A DNA stretch of 40,759 bases from Bacteroidota bacterium (GCA_013202335.1 JABMQR010000325.1:1-40759), one strand, 5' to 3'; positions 8,670-16,853 are shown, numbered from the stretch's first letter. Notes: generated by a model from the letters alone, not told the origin. Program-made: numbers and translations.

Positions 8670-9650
8670 TTAACGTCTTTTATTCTCTGTTCCGGGAGTT
8701 GGCAGTAAATCCCGTACCCATATCAAGTCGTCAGTCCCCATCAATCCAATGCTGATATGATGGTCGTCTTCCCATGAAAAGGTATCTACAACTGCTCCCT
8801 GGAATAACAGCTGTACAGAATCACTTTTTCCCAATCCAAAAACAGCTTCAGCTGAGCTGTTTGGCACCACATTGCTCAAAGCAATATCCGGTAACTCAAA
8901 TTCATTGGGAACCAGTACAAGATACTCTCCCGGGTTAATAACCAGATCTTCCGGCAGCTCCAGGCTGGGAGATCCGGTACTATCAGAGGCGGATATTCCC
9001 TTGCCGGAAATTGGCGCAGAGCCGTAATTAAATAACTCGATAAAATCATAGGGGAACAGAGAGGATGCTTTTGTCTGGATTTCATTAATTCGCAGTGATG
9101 GTTTTTCCTGCAGATCAGGATAGGGGATATTCGGTTCTCCCGGGGTTGGAATCAGGTTGTCATAGAGTTCTGTACTGCCATCAGGAAAGTACCCCCAGGT
9201 GTTTGCATCACCGCCCCATCCCAGAATATCCACCAGAATTTCCTGTGAGTTCTTGTTATACATAAGCCGGACTTCATCTCCTGCTTTTAGTCCAAAATTA
9301 AAGGTTTTCGTAGCATAGATAACGGGAATACCTTCAGGAAGTGGAATGGGAACTGAAAACGATTCCTGATCTGGAATAACCAGTAGAAAACTTTTAGAGT
9401 TAATGATAGTACCTTCTGGAATAGAGACGGCTTCTAAATAGTTGAGCTTTCCATCAAGAAGATACCAGCTATCTGGAAACATAACGCCATAAGGGGCGGT
9501 ATTGTAGATTTCAATAAAATCAAAATCACCAGTAGATCTAACTTCATTGATTTTTAGCATAGAAACCTTGAATTCCGGTACCTCTTGAGCAGAAAGGGTG
9601 AAGAGGAGGGCAAGCATGAGAACTATGGGCAGAATTATTTTTTTAATCAT
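8670..9650 (-). CDS. Exported protein with two lamin-tail domains
   Basis: 326 residues. A signal peptide (MIKKIILP, then a hydrophobic run ending near LSAQ) is followed by two LTD beta-sandwich modules, about residues 34-170 and 183-322. Domain starts read KINEVRSTGDFDFIEIYN and RINEIQ..PYDFIELFN, and both end in LIPTPG or LLPTPG. It has the same architecture as the product of 1791-2735, so the two are paralogues. It starts only 11 nt after the stop of the frame-shifted tail of the cotH-like gene (9662), with TAGGA as ribosome site; this spacing argues that the tail is genuine coding sequence. No enzymatic residues are apparent. It is probably a surface or periplasmic partner of the CotH/LTD lipoprotein (inference). 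Confidence 0.82.
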   Translation of the reverse strand: MIKKIILPIVLMLALLFTLSAQEVPEFKVSMLKINEVRSTGDFDFIEIYNTAPYGVMFPDSWYLLDGKLNYLEAVSIPEGTIINSKSFLLVIPDQESFSVPIPLPEGIPVIYATKTFNFGLKAGDEVRLMYNKNSQEILVDILGWGGDANTWGYFPDGSTELYDNLIPTPGEPNIPYPDLQEKPSLRINEIQTKASSLFPYDFIELFNYGSAPISGKGISASDSTGSPSLELPEDLVINPGEYLVLVPNEFELPDIALSNVVPNSSAEAVFGLGKSDSVQLLFQGAVVDTFSWEDDHHISIGLMGTDDLIWVRDLLPTPGTENKRR

Positions 9651-9661
9651 ATCAAGTCCTA

Positions 9662-9784
9662 TTATTCCAGTTCCATGAGCGAAATATCATCTAAATAGAT
9701 CGTGGTACCAGGCGGCAGATTTCCTACTCTGAACTGCAGCCGGGCATCAGGATCGGATTCTGCTTTTACTGTAAAAACTTTTTT
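9662..9784 (-). other. -1 frameshift site and out-of-frame C-terminal tail of cotH-like gene
   Basis: On the minus strand 9784-9778 reads A AAA AAG in the zero frame, a classic bacterial -1 slippery heptamer. Zero frame then gives only FLQ and a TAA at 9768-9766. The -1 frame continues for 38 residues, beginning VFTVKAESDP and ending DDISLMELE, to a TAA at 9664-9662. That segment supplies the last strands (LQFRVGN..., IYLDDI) expected for a CBM4/9-type jelly roll. One missing A in the tract would give exactly the same protein, so programmed recoding, mutation and sequencing error cannot be separated here. Confidence 0.75.
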
Positions 9785-12309
9785 ACTGTTTGCCACTCTT
9801 GTGTTGGGACAATCTCAATTTGTGCATACCTTGTGTAATCAGGTGATATCTTAAAAAGATATGCTAGTATGCTCTCGGATTGTTGTGGTTCCTTATTACT
9901 TCTGATACTGATGGTTAACTCATATGTTGTTTCTTTATGTAAATCAATTCCATCATAAACGAATGCTAAAATACCAGTGGGTGCTGGCGTTCCTGATGTT
10001 TGGTAGGAGTCAGATATTTTTACTTCACCGATATTATTATTATTTATTGACACTACACTTTGTACGGAAACATCATTGCTCCAATAGATATTCCAATTTG
10101 TATATTGATCATCGAACGAACCGTTTTCAATAATATTTTTCTCTGTAGGCACATAGCTTTTATTCATCTCATGCAAAAACCGGGCAATATAATCGGGGCG
10201 TTGACTTGCAAAATCGCGTAAGACATTTACATTGTGGTACCAACGATTAATTGATTTATCCTCGTAGCCAACAGCATCAGTAACCATATAGGATAGACGC
10301 TCAGGCAGCCATCGAGTTATTTGCCGTGGAATATAGGGTTCAATGTTCTCAGAAATGGAATCTATGATTGAGGTGATACGGTTTGTTCCAAGAAGGGCCT
10401 CAGGATTTACAATAACACCATTATCTGCACCTATTAGCTCTTCATATCTTTGGATAAATCTATCTTTAAAGTTCTTGTTACTCATTAGGCTATTAAAGAT
10501 TTGTACAACTTGACTTGTATCACTGATTTCTATTAAACGATTTATTGAATCAAAATCAGCCCGTCCAATTACTTTATCTTCTAAAGGATTAGTTTTTGAC
10601 CAGAATTCTTCTGTATCATATGAGGCATCGGTATCATAGATTATCCAGCGCCAAACAGAATTAGGTTCCCATGATTTCCATGTTTTTACATTATTTGCCG
10701 GCCAGTCACTATTATTGATAAAGGTTTCAACAATGATATAGTCGATGAAAGAATCAATATCGATATAACTTTCAACTTGATTGTAATACTTTTCGAGATA
10801 TAGGTTGGAACCAGTAATGAATTTATACATCTCACTATAGGCATCAACTGTCCCATTTCTTGGGTCAGTACTGAACGTTCCGAAGACCAGATCTAACTCA
10901 TCGGGATTTATCTGATATTTGTCCTCAATCATCTCTTCATTGATTTTTTCACGAATATTACTAATTCCCCAAAACTGTCCATTAATAAATAATAGGGTTT
11001 GTTGGTAATCCTGAGCATCAATTCCAAGTTGCTTAACCAGCTCACTAGTGACGATATCACGCATTACTGCTCTTGTAAAATCTGAGGCTCCTGTTCTGAG
11101 TAATAATGAATAAACTGTCCCAGAATTGTTGCTAAAAAATAAATTTGGGATTTCCCGATCACGTGAATAGATTGCCAAAGATTTATTTGGAAACTCCCGG
11201 GTTGCAGAACCAAAAATTCGTAAATCTACAGGAATATCTATATCGGGTATTTGTTTTGAAGAATCGGTAAAATAGGTAAATTGTGCAGGAACTTCCCACC
11301 CCTCTTGTCGATAATTTGGATTATTAGGGTCATTGCCTGCTACATAGATTCCTGTCTCATCAGACCAGAGATTTGCAGGATCTGTGGTAAGAGAAATAAT
11401 CGGAATATGGATCTCTTCATCTATAAAATAGGTGTTCACTACTTCCGGTCCGGCAGTCAGTCCTTTGTATAGCCGTGCTTTCAGTACAGATGTCTTTTCA
11501 ATCGGTATGCTTCCGGTATAAAGAATTCCGGTTACATTTGAAGGATATCCCCATTCGTATCGGTTCAAAGCCTGATCCTGTTCATCAATCTCTATACCAT
11601 CACTAATTGTGTATCTAAGCTCATATTCTTCCGGGATATTTTCTGCTGTGATAACTAATGGTTGATCTGAATTATAAAAGCCACTTGTATGGGAGAGTTT
11701 CGGTATGGGAATTGTAAGAGAGTTTATCTCCCCGGGTGTTGGATATAGGTTATAATTCCAGGAGGGCAGGCCATCAAGAGTACGACCTATAGAATGATTG
11801 GACAAAGGGGCCCGGGACTCAAGGATGTCCTGAATAATCCTGTCAGGGGATGTTAAGAACAGTATTTCTGTTGAATTATTAATTGAAAAATTAGTATGAT
11901 ATTGAGAGTCGTTTCTCCCGGTTCTTCGGTCTTTTCCCGATAGATAGATAATCAGGTGTTCACCTGGATCAAGTATATAGGTTGCTGAAAACATCCATTT
12001 ATTTAGTTTTAGGCGATCATCAGATAGATACCATCCCTTCAGGTTTACCGGTTCAGTGCTAATATTGTAGAGTTCAACCCAGTCAGAATAATCACCGTCT
12101 TCATCTTCCAGGAGATAGGTATTCCAGCCCGCCAGTTCGTTAATCACAATCGTTTTTTGATAGACGGGTTCCAGAGTGGACGGAATAGTGTTCTGGTCTA
12201 TTGTTTCAGGTATGTACGTTTCACAACTGGATATAATGATCAAAAACAGCAACAGGAGAAGTGCTGATAAGGTTCTATGCTTAACTTTGCTGATTTTTAC
12301 TTTTTTCAT
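9766..12309 (-). CDS. CotH-kinase/lamin-tail-domain lipoprotein
   Basis: 847 residues in the zero frame, 882 if the -1 tail to 9662 is joined. Order: signal peptide with lipobox LIIISSC (C29), so an envelope-anchored lipoprotein; an LTD at about 53-165 (INELAGWN..., DWVELYN); a chitobiase C-terminal-like Ig segment at about 195-300; a CotH protein-kinase-like domain at about 310-640; and a CBM4/9-type jelly roll from about 735 (ENGSFDDQYTNWN). CotH marks seen are TGASDFTRAVMRDI, LFINGQFWGISNIREK, NNSDWPANNVKTW and WRWIIYDTDAS. CotH kinases phosphorylate secreted or spore-coat proteins; in bacteria with LTD and CBM modules their targets are mostly unknown. It is the first gene of a minus-strand operon with an LTD protein, a dCMP deaminase and a PfkB kinase. 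No Shine-Dalgarno; a leaderless promoter is predicted. Confidence 0.88.
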   Translation of the reverse strand: MKKVKISKVKHRTLSALLLLLFLIIISSCETYIPETIDQNTIPSTLEPVYQKTIVINELAGWNTYLLEDEDGDYSDWVELYNISTEPVNLKGWYLSDDRLKLNKWMFSATYILDPGEHLIIYLSGKDRRTGRNDSQYHTNFSINNSTEILFLTSPDRIIQDILESRAPLSNHSIGRTLDGLPSWNYNLYPTPGEINSLTIPIPKLSHTSGFYNSDQPLVITAENIPEEYELRYTISDGIEIDEQDQALNRYEWGYPSNVTGILYTGSIPIEKTSVLKARLYKGLTAGPEVVNTYFIDEEIHIPIISLTTDPANLWSDETGIYVAGNDPNNPNYRQEGWEVPAQFTYFTDSSKQIPDIDIPVDLRIFGSATREFPNKSLAIYSRDREIPNLFFSNNSGTVYSLLLRTGASDFTRAVMRDIVTSELVKQLGIDAQDYQQTLLFINGQFWGISNIREKINEEMIEDKYQINPDELDLVFGTFSTDPRNGTVDAYSEMYKFITGSNLYLEKYYNQVESYIDIDSFIDYIIVETFINNSDWPANNVKTWKSWEPNSVWRWIIYDTDASYDTEEFWSKTNPLEDKVIGRADFDSINRLIEISDTSQVVQIFNSLMSNKNFKDRFIQRYEELIGADNGVIVNPEALLGTNRITSIIDSISENIEPYIPRQITRWLPERLSYMVTDAVGYEDKSINRWYHNVNVLRDFASQRPDYIARFLHEMNKSYVPTEKNIIENGSFDDQYTNWNIYWSNDVSVQSVVSINNNNIGEVKISDSYQTSGTPAPTGILAFVYDGIDLHKETTYELTISIRSNKEPQQSESILAYLFKISPDYTRYAQIEIVPTQEWQTVKKFLQ

Positions 12310-12345
12310 ACTACTAGTATAGTTGAGATTTTAACAGTTCGTCAA
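12310..12345 (-). promoter_or_regulatory. Promoter of cotH-like operon, predicted leaderless
   Basis: Minus strand: TTGACG at 12345-12340, an 18-bp spacer, TATACT at 12321-12316, then 6 nt, then ATG at 12309. A start site about 6-7 nt after the -10 would fall on or next to the initiation codon. No purine-rich ribosome site is present in between. Confidence 0.65.
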
Positions 12346-12384
12346 ACATCGTTTATCATATAAGTGTATATCTAAAGATAATAA

Positions 12385-12425
12385 AAGCTTCTCCATCTTG
12401 AGCATTCTCTTTTTTTGTAGAGAAG
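12385..12425 (-). other. Short degenerate copy of an oadB segment
   Basis: On the minus strand this stretch closely resembles 14091-14048 inside oadB (the [13 protein letters not shown] region). Both share ACAAAAAAAGAGA, then ATGnTCAAGATGGA, with a 2-base deletion and a few changes here. It has no open frame of its own. It may be a relic of a duplicated or displaced oad gene. The rest of 12310-12580 shows no gene. Confidence 0.45.
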
Positions 12426-12583
12426 AAAATTTTTGTCCTGACTTTTGTAGTAAAGAAGCCGGGAAGCGGACATAAGTCATTATTTGCTAATGACATATTT
12501 CACATTCCTAACTTGTTATTGGAAAAACAATTTTGTCAGTTTAGTTATTGAGCTGCAGAACAAGGAGAATAGGGAATATGGAT

Positions 12584-12637
12584 GCATCAAGGCATCAAAG
12601 CATTGACATCAGAACATCCTGGCGATATACTGTGTAA
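12584..12637 (+). promoter_or_regulatory. Promoter and repeat operator of vapBC-like pair, predicted leaderless
   Basis: TTGACA at 12603-12608, exactly 17 bp, TATACT at 12626-12631, 6 nt, then ATG 12638: a near-consensus sigma-70-type promoter with the start site at the start codon. GCATCAA is repeated at 12584-12590 and 12592-12598, and a related GCATTGA at 12600-12606 overlaps the -35. This 8-bp-period array is a likely binding site for the ribbon-helix-helix antitoxin. Confidence 0.65.
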
Positions 12638-12892
12638 ATGAGTATGAGAACAACGATAACTTTGGATGATGATGTCGCGACCATGCTGCGCAGTATTCAT
12701 GAAAAAGAGAGAAAACCCTTCAAACAGGTCGTCAATGAGGTTCTGCGTCTGGGTATCATGGAAAAACGGCCAGGGCCGGAAAGGCCGGCTCATTATGAAA
12801 CGCCCAGCCTGCATACAGGACCCTGCCGGTATCCCAATCTCGACTCCGTTGCTGATATTCTGGCGGCTGCTGAAAAAGAGGATTATTCATGA
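12638..12892 (+). CDS. VapB-type ribbon-helix-helix antitoxin
   Basis: 84 residues. The N-terminal MRTTITLDDDVATMLRSIHE is the beta-strand and first helix of a ribbon-helix-helix DNA-binding domain, followed by PFKQVVNEVLRLGI. The C-terminal half (HYETPSLHTGPCRYPNLDSV) is the flexible toxin-binding part usual in VapB-like antitoxins paired with PIN toxins. ATG 12638 is preceded by a -10 box at 6 nt and no Shine-Dalgarno, so I keep this first ATG; ATG 12644 is an alternative. The stop overlaps the toxin start as ATGA, giving coupled synthesis. It probably represses its own promoter through the GCATCAA repeats (inference). Confidence 0.85.
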   Translation: MSMRTTITLDDDVATMLRSIHEKERKPFKQVVNEVLRLGIMEKRPGPERPAHYETPSLHTGPCRYPNLDSVADILAAAEKEDYS

Positions 12893-13317
12893 TTCTTGTG
12901 GATGCAAATCTTTTGGTGTATGCGGCCGTTGACTCGGTGCCGCAGCATACGCAGGCAAAGAAATGGCTTGACAGCAAGTTAAATGGGAATGCCCCGGTTG
13001 GTATCCCTTGGGTAAATATCACCGCTTTTTTACGGATTGTAACCAACTCCCGTATTTTCAATCCGCCGGCACTTCCGCAGTCAGCTTGGCAAACAGTTGC
13101 CTATTGGCTTGACTGTAAATCAGTGTGGGTCCCGCAGCCATCTGCTAATTTTTATACTATTTTTGCACATCTATATACTAAGACCTGTCCGCAGGGGAAT
13201 TTGGTTCCCGATGCTTATTTGGCTGCTCTGGCTTTGGATCATGGTCTTATTCTCTGTTCAGCCGATCAGGATTTTTCCCGCTTTGCAGATATACGATGGG
13301 AAAATCCGCTGGCATAA
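12889..13317 (+). CDS. VapC-type PIN-domain ribonuclease toxin
   Basis: 142 residues, the standard length of a PIN-domain toxin that cleaves RNA using acidic residues and Mg2+/Mn2+. Visible acidic positions are D5 (ILVDANLL), D108 (LVPDAYLAALA), and D126 with D128 (CSADQDFSRF). The second conserved acid normally found near residue 43 is replaced here (WVNITAFLRI), as in a subgroup of annotated PIN toxins, so activity should be tested rather than assumed. The start overlaps the antitoxin stop (ATGA). The product would be neutralised by the upstream protein. Confidence 0.87.
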   Translation: MILVDANLLVYAAVDSVPQHTQAKKWLDSKLNGNAPVGIPWVNITAFLRIVTNSRIFNPPALPQSAWQTVAYWLDCKSVWVPQPSANFYTIFAHLYTKTCPQGNLVPDAYLAALALDHGLILCSADQDFSRFADIRWENPLA

Positions 13318-13394
13318 TCTATTGAGAGAGGTCAACTTATTCAGAATAACCCTAACAAAAGAGTTATTGTTAAATTAATATTACAAACAACCCC

Positions 13395-13423
13395 AAAAAG
13401 CTGCTCCCTTTCAGGAACAGCTT
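13395..13423 (-). terminator. Intrinsic terminator of the oad operon
   Basis: Read on the minus strand, 13423-13414 pairs with 13408-13398 (one bulge, one G-U) around a short loop. It is followed by a U run from 13399-13395, about 90 bp beyond the oadB stop. The plus strand lacks a T run, so it serves the oad side. Confidence 0.65.
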
Positions 13424-13463
13424 GTAATTGGTTAAATTCGGATTACTGATTAAACAATGGCTT

Positions 13464-13516
13464 GGAGTTTGGTAATCCAAACTCCTGAGTTAAAATTCGG
13501 TTTACCGAATTTTAAC
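13464..13516. repeat. Two further perfect stem-loops at the oadB 3' end
   Basis: Positions 13464-13472 pair with 13477-13485 (9 bp, TAAT loop). Positions 13489-13501 pair with 13504-13516 (13 bp, 2-nt gap) and overlap the oadB stop codon at 13512-13514. With the terminator at 13395-13423 they form three consecutive hairpins, a likely 3' mRNA-stabilising or transcription-insulating structure. Confidence 0.6.
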
Positions 13517-14669
13517 CAAGAACCGGAACAATCGCAAGCAGAACACCAGCGGCTACAGCCGACCCGATTACACCGGCAACATTTGGTCCCATGGCATGCA
13601 TGAGCAGAAAGTTGTGAGGGTTTTCCTCCTGGCCGACTTTATTGGCAACACGGGCTGCCATCGGTACTGCGGATACACCAGCTGCTCCGATGAGCGGGTT
13701 AATGTGATGAGTTTTTGACATCTTGTTCATCAGTTTTGCCAGCAGAACACCGGTCATTGTTCCGATACTAAACGCTATCAGACCAAGGGCGAGAATGCCC
13801 AGAGTTTCCAGCTTAAGGAATTTATCTGCCTGCATCTTTGAACCAACTGCCAGACCAAGGAAAATGGTAACAATATTGATAAGAGAATTCTGTATAGTGT
13901 CTGAAAGCCGATTTACAACTCCACTCTCTTTTGCAAGATTACCGAACATAAGCGCACCGATAAGCGGTGTTGCTGTAGGCAGCAGGATGATACAGACTAC
14001 AAGAACTGAGATAGGAAATAAGATTTTTTCCAGCTGGGTCACATGACGAAGCTGTTCCATCTTGATCATTCTCTCTTTTTTTGTAGTGAAGAGTCTCATG
14101 ATAGGCGGCTGTATTATTGGTACAAGTGCCATATATGAGTAAGCGGCAACCGCAATAGGACCAAGCAGATCCGGTGCGAGCCTGCTGGTTACATAGATAG
14201 CAGTAGGTCCGTCAGCTCCACCGATTATTCCTATTGAGGCGGCATCAAACAGATTAAAATTAATCCAGGGAGTCAGCCCAAGTGCCAGAGCACCAAGAAG
14301 GGCGACAAATATACCGAACTGAGCGGCAGCACCAAGAATTAATGTTTTCGGATTAGCAATAAGCGGGCCGAAATCTGTCATAGCCCCAACACCCATAAAG
14401 ATCAGAAGCGGGAATAGACCGGTTTCTACACCGGAGTGATAGAGTATTCCAATAAAACCATTTTGTGTTGCATCTGCAATAAATGCTAATGGGATATTTG
14501 CGAGAATTGCACCGAACCCAATGGGTACCAGCAGGAGAGGCTCGAATTTTTTCTTGATAGCAAGGAAAAGCAGTACAAGCCCAACCAGAATCATTACAAT
14601 TTGACCCCAGGTAATATTCACCAGACCAGTGGATCCCCAGAATTCCAGTAATGCACGTCCTAAATCCAT
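13512..14669 (-). CDS. oadB: Oxaloacetate decarboxylase, beta subunit (Na+ pump)
   Basis: 385 residues, very hydrophobic. This is the integral membrane subunit that decarboxylates carboxybiotin and pumps Na+ outward. Family marks are [15 protein letters not shown], the [20 protein letters not shown] loop, [18 protein letters not shown] and [18 protein letters not shown], which include the residues thought to bind Na+. The length matches OadB/MmdB/GcdB. It is the last gene of oadGAB, 18 bp after the alpha subunit. Glutaconyl-CoA or methylmalonyl-CoA decarboxylases use nearly identical beta subunits; the alpha subunit next door decides for oxaloacetate/pyruvate chemistry. Three hairpins follow the gene. 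Confidence 0.93.
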   Translation of the reverse strand: MDLGRALLEFWGSTGLVNITWGQIVMILVGLVLLFLAIKKKFEPLLLVPIGFGAILANIPLAFIADATQNGFIGILYHSGVETGLFPLLIFMGVGAMTDFGPLIANPKTLILGAAAQFGIFVALLGALALGLTPWINFNLFDAASIGIIGGADGPTAIYVTSRLAPDLLGPIAVAAYSYMALVPIIQPPIMRLFTTKKERMIKMEQLRHVTQLEKILFPISVLVVCIILLPTATPLIGALMFGNLAKESGVVNRLSDTIQNSLINIVTIFLGLAVGSKMQADKFLKLETLGILALGLIAFSIGTMTGVLLAKLMNKMSKTHHINPLIGAAGVSAVPMAARVANKVGQEENPHNFLLMHAMGPNVAGVIGSAVAAGVLLAIVPVLG

Positions 14670-14687
14670 ACAGTTGACTCCTTATAC

Positions 14688-16835
14688 CTAGCTAATAACA
14701 GCGAGAAGGTCACCAGCTTTTTTCTGGTCACCTTGAGCTACATTAATTGAGGCTACGGTCCCGGCACACGGGGCGAAAATTTCTGTTTCCATTTTCATAG
14801 CTTCCATAACAAGTACTAACTCATTTTCCGTAACTGCCTCGCCAACCTGTTTCTCAATTCTGAGAATCAACCCGGGCATAGGAGCGGTAATGTTGGAACC
14901 TGTTCCAGCAGAAGCAGCGGGAACCCTGGCAACCGGTGCCTGAGCTTTGGGAGCCTGAGCAGCGGGGGCAGCAGGTGCGACCGGTTGTGCATAAGTCTGT
15001 CCGGCAGGCGAAATTACAGCAAGTATGTCACCAGCTGTTTTTTGGTCACCCTGTGAGACATTAATTGCTGTTACTGTTCCTGCGCAGGGAGCGAAAATCT
15101 CTGTTTCCATTTTCATAGCTTCCATAACAAGTACCAGCTCACCATCAGCAACTGATTCACCAACCTGCTTAACGATCCTGAGGATCAGACCAGGCATTGG
15201 TGCTTTTATATCGGTACCAGGTCCGGCAGCAGCAACAGGTGCTGGAGCTGCCAAAGTTTGTGAAGCAGCTGCATCGATACCGTCTTTGATATTAATGCTG
15301 TATGCTACACCGTTAACGACAGCAATATCGCCCTGAATTTTAACACCATATGGCGTATTGTTTACGGTGACAGTATATCCCTCCGGAGAACTTGCTGCAG
15401 GAGCTGCCGGAGCGGCTTCTACTTCAGCTGTCTTCTCAATTTTCCGGACACCTATTTTTGCCTCACCCTTAAGGTACTGAATACCCTTCTCTTTACAGGC
15501 TGCAGCGATAAAGATATTCTCTTCAGTTACAGGTAGATTCTCTTTCTTAAGCATTACCTCAGCCTGTTTCATACCCTTTGTCGGGTCTGCATCATTAATA
15601 TCTACAACAAGTTTAGTGGTAGGTTCCTTGCCCAGCTGTTCCTGACAGAGTTTAACAATTTCAGGATCCGGTTTTAAAGGAGTTTTTCCAAAATAACCAA
15701 GTACCATTTTACCATAGCCCTCAGCAATTTTTTTCCAGGGACCAAACATGACATTATTGAATGCCTGCTGAAAGTAGAACTGAGAAACAGGAGTTACAGA
15801 TGTTCCAAAACCGCCGCGTTCAATAGCTTCAGCCATTGCCATGGTTATTTCATGATATCTGTCCATCAGCCCATTATCCCTGAGCATCTGTGTATTTGCG
15901 GTAAGTGCGCCGCCGGGTAGAGGAGAGAAAGGGATGAGCGGATTAACCATTGTTGCCTCAGGCGGCAGGAAGTAATCTGCCATACACTCCTTAAAAACCT
16001 CTTCGGCCTCCATAATCTTGTCAATATCAATTCCCAGATCATACTCTGTGCCTCGAAGTGCATGCCACATAGTAATTACATCCGGCTGGCAGGTTCCACC
16101 GGAAACCGGTGCCATTGAAAGGTCTACCTGATTTGCCCCAGCTTCGATTGCTGACATGTACTGCTGAATTGAGACTCCGGCAGTTTCATGTGAATGAAAT
16201 ACTATTCTTGCATCTTTTCCGAGGAGTTTTCTTGCTCTCTTGATTGAGTCAAAGACAACCTTCGGAGTTGTTGTTCCGGAAGCATCTTTGAAACATACTG
16301 AATCGAAGGTAATACCGGCATCAAGTATTTTTCGGAGGGTACCTTCATAAAAATCCGGATCATGTGCACCGGAAGCTCCCGGAGGAAGTGCCATCATTGT
16401 TACACAAACTTCATGATTGAGGCCTGCATCAACAATACATTGCCCGGAATAGATGAGATTGTCTACGTCATTCAATGCATCAAAGTTTCTGATTGTTGAA
16501 ATCCCATGTTTTTTAAACAATTTTGCGTGGAGGTTGATAATATCTCTGGGCTGTGAATCGAGACCAACAACATTTACACCTCTCGCGAGGGTCTGAAGGT
16601 TTGCGTCAGGACCTGCTGTCCTGCGAAACTCATCCATCATGTCGAAAGCATCTTCATTTCCATAAAAATATAAAGACTGAAATCTGGCACCACCGCCAGC
16701 TTCAAAGTGACGGATTCCTGCCAGTGATGCAGCTTCAACTGCGGGCATAAAATCTTTTGTAAAAACTCTGGCACCATATACGGACTGAAAGCCGTCACGA
16801 AATGCCGTAACCATAAAATCTACACGTTTTTTCAT
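14688..16835 (-). CDS. oadA: Oxaloacetate decarboxylase alpha subunit with two biotinyl domains
   Basis: 715 residues, longer than the usual about 590-600. N-terminal carboxyltransferase TIM barrel (about 1-300, FRDGFQS, CFKDASGTTTP with the lysine that meets metal and substrate, and metal-ligand HSHETAG), then the conserved PYC_OADA region to about 470. After an Ala/Pro linker come two tandem biotinyl domains, each with the target EAMKM; the lysines are K575 and K681. The domains are 56/67 identical by my alignment and are joined by a 39-residue Ala/Pro-rich linker. The enzyme moves CO2 from oxaloacetate to biotin and hands it to OadB for Na+ pumping. It lies 18 bp after oadG and 18 bp before oadB. 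The barrel motifs are slightly unlike enteric OadA (LRDGHQS), so the exact keto acid is inferred. Confidence 0.92.
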   Translation of the reverse strand: MKKRVDFMVTAFRDGFQSVYGARVFTKDFMPAVEAASLAGIRHFEAGGGARFQSLYFYGNEDAFDMMDEFRRTAGPDANLQTLARGVNVVGLDSQPRDIINLHAKLFKKHGISTIRNFDALNDVDNLIYSGQCIVDAGLNHEVCVTMMALPPGASGAHDPDFYEGTLRKILDAGITFDSVCFKDASGTTTPKVVFDSIKRARKLLGKDARIVFHSHETAGVSIQQYMSAIEAGANQVDLSMAPVSGGTCQPDVITMWHALRGTEYDLGIDIDKIMEAEEVFKECMADYFLPPEATMVNPLIPFSPLPGGALTANTQMLRDNGLMDRYHEITMAMAEAIERGGFGTSVTPVSQFYFQQAFNNVMFGPWKKIAEGYGKMVLGYFGKTPLKPDPEIVKLCQEQLGKEPTTKLVVDINDADPTKGMKQAEVMLKKENLPVTEENIFIAAACKEKGIQYLKGEAKIGVRKIEKTAEVEAAPAAPAASSPEGYTVTVNNTPYGVKIQGDIAVVNGVAYSINIKDGIDAAASQTLAAPAPVAAAGPGTDIKAPMPGLILRIVKQVGESVADGELVLVMEAMKMETEIFAPCAGTVTAINVSQGDQKTAGDILAVISPAGQTYAQPVAPAAPAAQAPKAQAPVARVPAASAGTGSNITAPMPGLILRIEKQVGEAVTENELVLVMEAMKMETEIFAPCAGTVASINVAQGDQKKAGDLLAVIS

Positions 16836-16853
16836 AAATACACTACCTTCTCG

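Noticed and set aside
12889..13317. Treating vapBC plus the mazF relic as a defence island
   Set aside because: The two modules lie 6 kb apart among metabolic genes, with no nuclease, methylase or phage-defence genes nearby.
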